A stretch of 64,000 nucleotides of DNA from Actinomadura nitritigenes (GTDB taxonomy: Bacteria; Actinomycetota; Actinomycetes; Streptosporangiales; Streptosporangiaceae): the NCBI RefSeq assembly GCF_017573545.1, contig NZ_JAGEOK010000017.1, forward strand, positions 1 through 64,000, written 5' to 3'. The notes below the pieces were generated by a model. It was not told the origin of the DNA and searched no databases. It was given only the letters and a program-made list of their open reading frames with translations. A program made the position numbers and the translations under genes. This document shows positions 59,402 through 64,000 of the stretch, piece by piece; within the stretch, counting starts at the first letter, position 1; each line of letters starts with the position of its first letter.

Positions 59402-59409
59402 ATGACTTG
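59391..59409. promoter_or_regulatory. GntR/FadR-type operator candidate, copy 3 (regulator promoter)
   Basis: CAAGTGATTAGATGACTTG: arms CAAGTGAT and ATGACTTG with one mismatch. It is 30-48 bases before the GntR regulator's ATG and matches the site at 53474. This fits autoregulation by that protein. Confidence 0.55.
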
Positions 59410-59438
59410 ACTTCTTCGAGGAGTAACGAGGTACACGA

Positions 59439-60131
59439 ATGTCCAAGGATGTCGCCCGGCCCAGCCTCTCCGACGCGCTCACCGAGCGCGTGCTGGAGCT
59501 GATCCGCTCCGGCGGGCTGCGCCCCGGCGACCGGCTGCCCTCGGCGCGGGAGCTGTCCGAGCGCTTCGCGGTGACCACCCCCACGCTCCGCGAGGCGCTC
59601 CGCCGGCTGGAGGCCACCGGCGCCGTCCAGATGCGGCACGGCTCCGGCATCTACGTCGGCGCCGACCTGGAACGGGTCGTCATTCCCAACCCCAACGTCC
59701 GGCCCCTGCAGGGCGACCAGCTCCTCCAGCTCCTGGACGCCCGGCTGCTCATCGAACCCCCGCTGGCCGCGATGGCCGCCCGCCGCGCCGAACCCGGCGA
59801 CCTGGAGCGGCTGCGCACCGTCCTGGACCAGGCGGGCCGGCACCTGGAGGGCGAGGACGCCGAGCTGGACGCGGCGAACATGTCCTTCCACCGCGCCGCC
59901 GCGCACGCCTCCGGCAACGCCGTGCTCGGCGAGGTCATCGACTCGCTGCTGTCGGTGCACGGCGCCGAGCAGCGGGAGATACTGCGGATCTTCGACGATC
60001 GGCGCCGCGACCACGAGGACCACCGGGCCATCCTCGGCGCGATCGAGGCCGGCGACGCCGGCCGCGCCGAGGAGCTGATGCGCGCGCACCTGCGCGACGT
60101 CACGAAGGTCATCGCGTCCCGGCTCGCCTGA
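59439..60131 (+). CDS. GntR regulator, FadR (FCD) subfamily
   Basis: A 230-residue regulator: N-terminal winged helix with GDRLPSARELSERFAVTTPTLREALRRL, and a C-terminal all-helical FCD domain with metal-ligand residues including FHRAAAHASGN and HRAIL. These usually bind small organic or sugar acids. It sits between the catabolic genes and the importer and is probably the local repressor. ATG has GAGGAGTAACGAGG upstream. Confidence 0.88.
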   Translation: MSKDVARPSLSDALTERVLELIRSGGLRPGDRLPSARELSERFAVTTPTLREALRRLEATGAVQMRHGSGIYVGADLERVVIPNPNVRPLQGDQLLQLLDARLLIEPPLAAMAARRAEPGDLERLRTVLDQAGRHLEGEDAELDAANMSFHRAAAHASGNAVLGEVIDSLLSVHGAEQREILRIFDDRRRDHEDHRAILGAIEAGDAGRAEELMRAHLRDVTKVIASRLA

Positions 60132-60252
60132 CCCACCGACGACGACCCCCCGACCGCCCCACGACCGACCACCTGTCACCGGCCGTCACCGGCCGCCCGC
60201 CCGCGCAGGGCCGGCGGTCCCCTTCGGCGCACCCTCATGCGCCGCGACACCC

Positions 60253-60300
60253 CACCGTCCGCACACCCCACCACCGTCCGCACACCCCACCGTCCGCACA
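60253..60300 (+). repeat. Three short direct repeats before the ABC importer
   Basis: CACCGTCCGCACA occurs at 60253, 60272 and 60288, within a C-rich 223-base gap (60132-60354). The gap otherwise shows no gene or clear promoter. The repeats might be regulatory or simple slippage products. Confidence 0.45.
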
Positions 60301-60354
60301 CGCCGGAACACCGGCAGCCGACCTCCAACCACCCCACGAACCAGGGAGGCCCCC

Positions 60355-61632
60355 ATGCCGTCGACGCGCATGCGCACGACCGCCGTCCTCGCGGCGGCCG
60401 CGGCGCTGGCCGCGGTCGCGGGCTGCGCCTCGGGCAACGACTCGGGAGGGTCGAAGTCCGGGCTCAGGCTCTACAACGACAAGGGCGCGTGGAAGCCCTT
60501 CTTCGAGCAGATGAGCGCGCTGGGCAAGCAGCAGACCGGGCTGGACATGAAGCCCGTCGGGTACACCGACGAGCCCACCTACACCGCGTTCATCAAGTCC
60601 TCGTTCCGCACCAAGGTGAAGCCGGACCTGTTCACCTGGCAGACCGGCGGGCGCCTCGAGGAGATCGTCGCGCAGAACCAGGTCGCCGAGACGACGTCGA
60701 TCTGGCAGGACGCGATCAAGAGCGGCGACCTCACCCAGGACCTCGCCAAGTACTACACGGTCGGCGGCAAGCAGTACTGCGTGCCGCTGAACACCGGGTA
60801 CTGGGGCATGTTCTACAACAAGAAGATCTTCGCGAAGTACGGTCTCGCACCGCCCACCACCTGGGCCGACCTGATGAAGATCGCCCAGACGCTGAAGGGC
60901 GGGGGCCAGGTCCCGTTCAACCAGACCACGCCCACGTCGCTGTTCTCCTTCGCCTGGTTCGAGCAGCTGCTCGCCGGCACGGACCCCGACCTGTACGAGC
61001 GGCTGTCCACCGGGCGGGCGTCCTACACCGACCCCGGCGTGGTCAAGGTGATGGAGCAGTGGAAGTCGATGATCGACTCCGGCTACTTCTCGAACCCCGG
61101 CGACAAGGCCGACCCCGCCGACCACTTCAAGGCCGGCGACGCCGCCATGGTCATCAGCGGCACCTGGTTCAACACCAGCATGACCCAGCGCGGCCTCAAG
61201 CTCGGCACCGACTACGGGTTCTTCCTGATCCCGAACGTCCAGCCGTCCCTGCCGAAGCGGTCGCTGATCTTCGAGAGCGGGCCGCTGTGCTCGCTGCGCA
61301 AGGCGCCCGACGCCGCCGCCAGCACCAAGTACCTGAAGTGGTGGGTGACCCCCGGCGCGCAGGAGAAGTGGGCCAACGCGCGCGGCGACGTGTCCGGCAA
61401 CCCCAAGGTCAAGATCGCCGACCCGGAGCTGGACAAGGTCACCAAGGAGGCCGCGAACGGCGGGAACCGGCTCGTGCTCCGCTACTTCGAGGCGGCGCCG
61501 GCGCCCGTCCTGACGGCCGCGCTCAGCGGGTTCGACGGCTTCCTCAGCAAGCCCGGCTCGTACATGGCGGTGCTCAAGGACATCCAGAAGGCCAACGAGG
61601 ACTACTGGAAGAACCACAAGGCCGGAAGCTGA
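60355..61632 (+). CDS. ABC sugar transporter, solute-binding lipoprotein
   Basis: A 425-residue protein with a lipobox at AAVAGC (Cys24) and the family 1 solute-binding fold (YTDEPTYTAFIKSSFR, VPLNTGYWGMFYNKKIF, AAMVISGTWF). It captures an oligosaccharide outside the membrane for the two permeases downstream. No ATPase gene is present; a shared MsiK-type ATPase is usual for such systems in actinomycetes. GGGAGG precedes the ATG. Confidence 0.9.
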   Translation: MPSTRMRTTAVLAAAAALAAVAGCASGNDSGGSKSGLRLYNDKGAWKPFFEQMSALGKQQTGLDMKPVGYTDEPTYTAFIKSSFRTKVKPDLFTWQTGGRLEEIVAQNQVAETTSIWQDAIKSGDLTQDLAKYYTVGGKQYCVPLNTGYWGMFYNKKIFAKYGLAPPTTWADLMKIAQTLKGGGQVPFNQTTPTSLFSFAWFEQLLAGTDPDLYERLSTGRASYTDPGVVKVMEQWKSMIDSGYFSNPGDKADPADHFKAGDAAMVISGTWFNTSMTQRGLKLGTDYGFFLIPNVQPSLPKRSLIFESGPLCSLRKAPDAAASTKYLKWWVTPGAQEKWANARGDVSGNPKVKIADPELDKVTKEAANGGNRLVLRYFEAAPAPVLTAALSGFDGFLSKPGSYMAVLKDIQKANEDYWKNHKAGS

Positions 61633-61636
61633 ACCG

Positions 61637-62599
61637 ATGACCGACCAGACGACCGCCGTGCGCGCGAGGACCCCGCACCGCCGCGCGCGCGGCGGGCCCC
61701 AGCGCGGCGGGGGAGGCGGGCGCCCGGCGAGCGGGTTCGCGATGCACGGCCGGTTCCGGCACGCCTACCTCACCCCGGCCGTCCTCTTCGTCGCGGTGCT
61801 GATCTACCTGCCGTTCCTCTGGACCGCGTACCTCAGCCTGACCAGCTACGACGGGCTCGGATCGCCGAAGTTCACCGGGCTGGACAACTACCGGCGGCTG
61901 TTCCAGGACGAGGCGCTGCTCACCTCCGTCCGCAACACGCTGCTGTGGGTCGCCGGCACCACCGTCCTGCCGGTCGGCCTCGGCCTGCTGGTCGCGGTGC
62001 TGTCGTACAACATCAAGGGCGGCGCGTGGTACCGGCTGCCGTTCCTCATCCCGTACGCCATGTCGGGCGCCGGCCTCGGCCTCATCTGGGGCTTCATCCT
62101 GCAACCCGACGGCATGGCCAACCAGGTGCTGACGTTCCTCGGCATGCCCGGCGGCCACACCGAGTTCCTGCAGGACGGCCCGCGCAACACCCTCGCGATG
62201 ATCGTGGTGTGGGCGTGGCAGCAGCTCGGCGTCAACATGCTGCTGTTCGTCGTCGGGCTCCAGTCGATCCCGCGCGCGCCGATCGAGGCCGCCCGCATCG
62301 ACGGCGCGTCGGGATGGCAGCTGTTCCGGCACGTCATCTGGCCGCTGATGCGGCCGCTCACCACCGTGGTGTTCGGGCTGGCGCTGGTCGCGAGCCTGAA
62401 GACGTTCGACATCGTCTGGGTGATGACGCAGGGCGGCCCCGGCCGTACCTCCGAGACCCTCGCGGTGACCATGTACCGGCAGGTCTTCGTCGCCGACGAG
62501 TACGGCTACGGGTCGGCGATCGCGGTGGCGCTCACCACCGTCACCGGCCTCGCCTCCTACGTCTACCTGCGCCACCAGCTCGCCAGGGAGGGATCCTGA
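61637..62599 (+). CDS. ABC sugar transporter permease 1 (MalF-type)
   Basis: A 320-residue membrane protein with about six helices and the EAA loop EAARIDGASGWQLFRHVIWP that contacts the ATPase. The basic N-terminal ~35 residues are cytoplasmic. Its stop overlaps the next start (TGATG). Confidence 0.9.
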   Translation: MTDQTTAVRARTPHRRARGGPQRGGGGGRPASGFAMHGRFRHAYLTPAVLFVAVLIYLPFLWTAYLSLTSYDGLGSPKFTGLDNYRRLFQDEALLTSVRNTLLWVAGTTVLPVGLGLLVAVLSYNIKGGAWYRLPFLIPYAMSGAGLGLIWGFILQPDGMANQVLTFLGMPGGHTEFLQDGPRNTLAMIVVWAWQQLGVNMLLFVVGLQSIPRAPIEAARIDGASGWQLFRHVIWPLMRPLTTVVFGLALVASLKTFDIVWVMTQGGPGRTSETLAVTMYRQVFVADEYGYGSAIAVALTTVTGLASYVYLRHQLAREGS

Positions 62600-63405
62600 T
62601 GCGCCGCGCCGTGCTGATCGTCCTCGGCCTGGTGTGGCTGTTCCCGACGTACCTGATCGTCGCGAACGCCGTCCGCCCCGCCGGCGACTACGACCCGTCC
62701 GACGCGGTGAAGCCGCCCGGGTCGATGGGCCTGTTCGACAACATCGACGAGGCGTGGAGCCGCACCGACGTCGGCGCCACCCTCGGCAGCACCGCGATCT
62801 ACAGCCTGGTCGCGCCGGCGCTCGCCGTGCTGTTCGGCGCGCTCGCCGGCTACGCGATCGTGGTGCTGCGCGTCCGGTTCGGCTTCCTCTGGTTCATCGT
62901 GATCTTCGCGGGCACGGTCGTGCCGTTCCAGATGCTGCTGGTGCCCCTGTTCGTCGGCTACAGCAAGGTGTCGCTCTACGACAACCAGATGGGCCTCGTG
63001 CTGGTCCACACCGCGATCAGCGTGCCGCTCGCCGCGCTGGTGATGCGCAACTTCTTCGGATCGGTCGCCGTCTCGATCTTCGAGGCGGCGCGGCTGGACG
63101 GCGCGTCCACCTTCCGCATCTTCTGGCGCATCTACCTGCCGCTGTCGTCGGCCGCGCTGGCCGCGGTGTTCATCCTCGAGTTCACCTACGTCTGGAACGA
63201 CCTGCTGTTCGGGCTGACGCTGGCGCAGTCCGACAACGTGCGGCCGGTCTGGGCGGAGCTGTCGGCGCTCACCACCGACGTGTACGCCGGGACGCCCGTC
63301 CCGGTCGCGCTGGCCGCCGGGCTCGTGGTCTCGCTCCCCACGGTCGTGCTGTTCCTGGCGACCCAGCGGCTGTTCACCCGCGGGCTGACGCTCGCCCAGT
63401 TCTGA
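62599..63405 (+). CDS. ABC sugar transporter permease 2 (MalG-type)
   Basis: A 268-residue membrane protein with six helices and the EAA loop EAARLDGASTFRIFWRIYLP. It forms the channel with the previous permease. GGGAGG lies before the ATG. Confidence 0.9.
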   Translation: MRRAVLIVLGLVWLFPTYLIVANAVRPAGDYDPSDAVKPPGSMGLFDNIDEAWSRTDVGATLGSTAIYSLVAPALAVLFGALAGYAIVVLRVRFGFLWFIVIFAGTVVPFQMLLVPLFVGYSKVSLYDNQMGLVLVHTAISVPLAALVMRNFFGSVAVSIFEAARLDGASTFRIFWRIYLPLSSAALAAVFILEFTYVWNDLLFGLTLAQSDNVRPVWAELSALTTDVYAGTPVPVALAAGLVVSLPTVVLFLATQRLFTRGLTLAQF

Positions 63406-63436
63406 CCCCGGTCACAGTCATTCTGAGAGGACACGG

Positions 63437-64000
63437 ATGACCAGTCGGCTCCTGACGGAGAGCCTCGGTTCCCCGGACTACGACGGAATCCGCGCCGCCC
63501 TCCGCCACGACACCTCCGCCGAGGTGCTCGCGGTCCGCGGGCTGTCGGTGCGGGCGGCGGTGCTCCCGCTGTTCAGGCGGGACGCGGCCGGCGCGCTCCG
63601 GCAGGCCGTCCGGATCGAGGCGGGCCCCGGGCTGGCGCTGCGGCTCGGCGACGCCGAGGAGCGCACCGACGGTGCGGGCCGGGCCACCCTGCTCGTCCCG
63701 GCCGTCGACGCCCCGCGCCGCCTCACCCTGGAGGTGCGGGACGGCGCGGGCCTCGTCGGCGCCGCCCCCCTCGACGTCACCCCGCAGCGCAAGTGGAGCG
63801 TCTTCGTCGTCCACCACTCGCACCTGGACATCGGCTACACCGACACCCAGGGCACCGTGCTGCGCCACCACCTGGACTACCTGGACGCGGCGCTGCGGCT
63901 GTCCCGGGAGACCGACGGCCGGCCCGACGACGCACGGTTCCGCTGGTCGGTGGAGTCGTCGCTGCCCGCGCTGCGCTGGCTCGCCACCCGCCCGGACGAC
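63437..64000 (+). CDS. Glycoside hydrolase family 38 alpha-mannosidase, 5' part (runs off the window)
   Basis: The first 188 codons of an open frame that continues beyond 64000. After about 115 N-terminal residues comes VHHSHLDIGYTDTQ (about 123-136), the GH38 zinc-binding opening (His and Asp ligands), then a WSVESSLPALRWL block. No signal peptide is seen, so it should act on imported mannosides or related glycans. GAGAGG precedes the ATG, and it follows the transporter by 31 bases as part of the operon. Confidence 0.8.
   Translation, partial: MTSRLLTESLGSPDYDGIRAALRHDTSAEVLAVRGLSVRAAVLPLFRRDAAGALRQAVRIEAGPGLALRLGDAEERTDGAGRATLLVPAVDAPRRLTLEVRDGAGLVGAAPLDVTPQRKWSVFVVHHSHLDIGYTDTQGTVLRHHLDYLDAALRLSRETDGRPDDARFRWSVESSLPALRWLATRPDD

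Noticed and set aside
60253..60300. Possible CRISPR array
   Set aside because: Only three 13-base repeats with uneven 3-6 base gaps and no spacers of proper length; no cas genes.
1..64000. Mobile element, prophage or integrated plasmid
   Set aside because: No transposase, integrase, phage structural gene, replication gene or tRNA-flanking attachment site was recognised.

Overview
The window reads as chromosomal DNA of a high-GC filamentous actinomycete. Markers are WhiB1/WblE, a SigR-RsrA pair, an RsbW-SigF pair, PdtaS, DasR, many GTG starts and several apparently leaderless genes. Protein resemblance and the G/C-rich dispersed repeats suggest Actinomadura or a relative (Thermomonosporaceae), but that is inference. 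No rRNA, tRNA, CRISPR array, integrase or transposase was seen. Nearly all of the sequence is coding.

Layout. 0.3-4.9 kb: a membrane VWA protein coupled to a solute-binding protein, an alpha/beta hydrolase broken by a one-base frameshift, and a DUF3054 protein. 5-16.5 kb: a lipid-type cluster with a fatty acyl-AMP ligase, a hydrolase/acyl-adenylate-ligase fusion, a cytochrome P450, an SDR, an MpaB-family oxygenase, a TetR regulator, a type-B carboxylesterase and LhgO. 16.5-24.2 kb: HisN, a Ser/Thr kinase, RsgA, AroA and an ECF sigma/anti-sigma pair. 24.3-30 kb: a DoxX protein with a histone-like tail, an SRAP (YedK-type) protein, a DksA-type zinc finger, a methyltransferase, SigR-RsrA and a sugar-nucleotide epimerase. 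30-34.8 kb: a long AT-richer leader with a SigR-type promoter and a small ORF, two tandem membrane HD-domain proteins, and a biotin carboxylase.

34.8-40.8 kb holds the most distinctive locus, a compact lanthipeptide cluster. It has a MauE/thioredoxin-like membrane protein, an ABC exporter, a 56-residue precursor with a Cys/Ser/Thr-rich end, and a three-domain class IV (LanL-type) synthetase whose cyclase carries a Cys-Cys-Gly zinc motif. It lies inside a chromosomal neighbourhood (aroA, rsgA, SRAP, sigR-rsrA, pdtaS, whiB1) that is conserved in actinobacteria. 41.5-52.4 kb: a carotenoid oxygenase, a lipoprotein, BioD and BioF on either side of DasR, PdtaS, WhiB1 (with a CRP-type palindrome), a diacylglycerol-kinase-like enzyme, and SigF/RsbW.

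52.5-64 kb is a carbohydrate-catabolism island: a KDG-type sugar kinase, two paralogous secreted DUF4185/DUF5005-like proteins, a DUF4432 protein, an SDR, an SMP-30 lactonase, an esterase, a FadR-type GntR regulator, an ABC sugar importer and the start of a GH38 alpha-mannosidase. A shared operator-like motif (CAAGT..AT..GATGAC) lies between the divergent kinase and hydrolase genes and in front of the regulator gene, which suggests one regulon.
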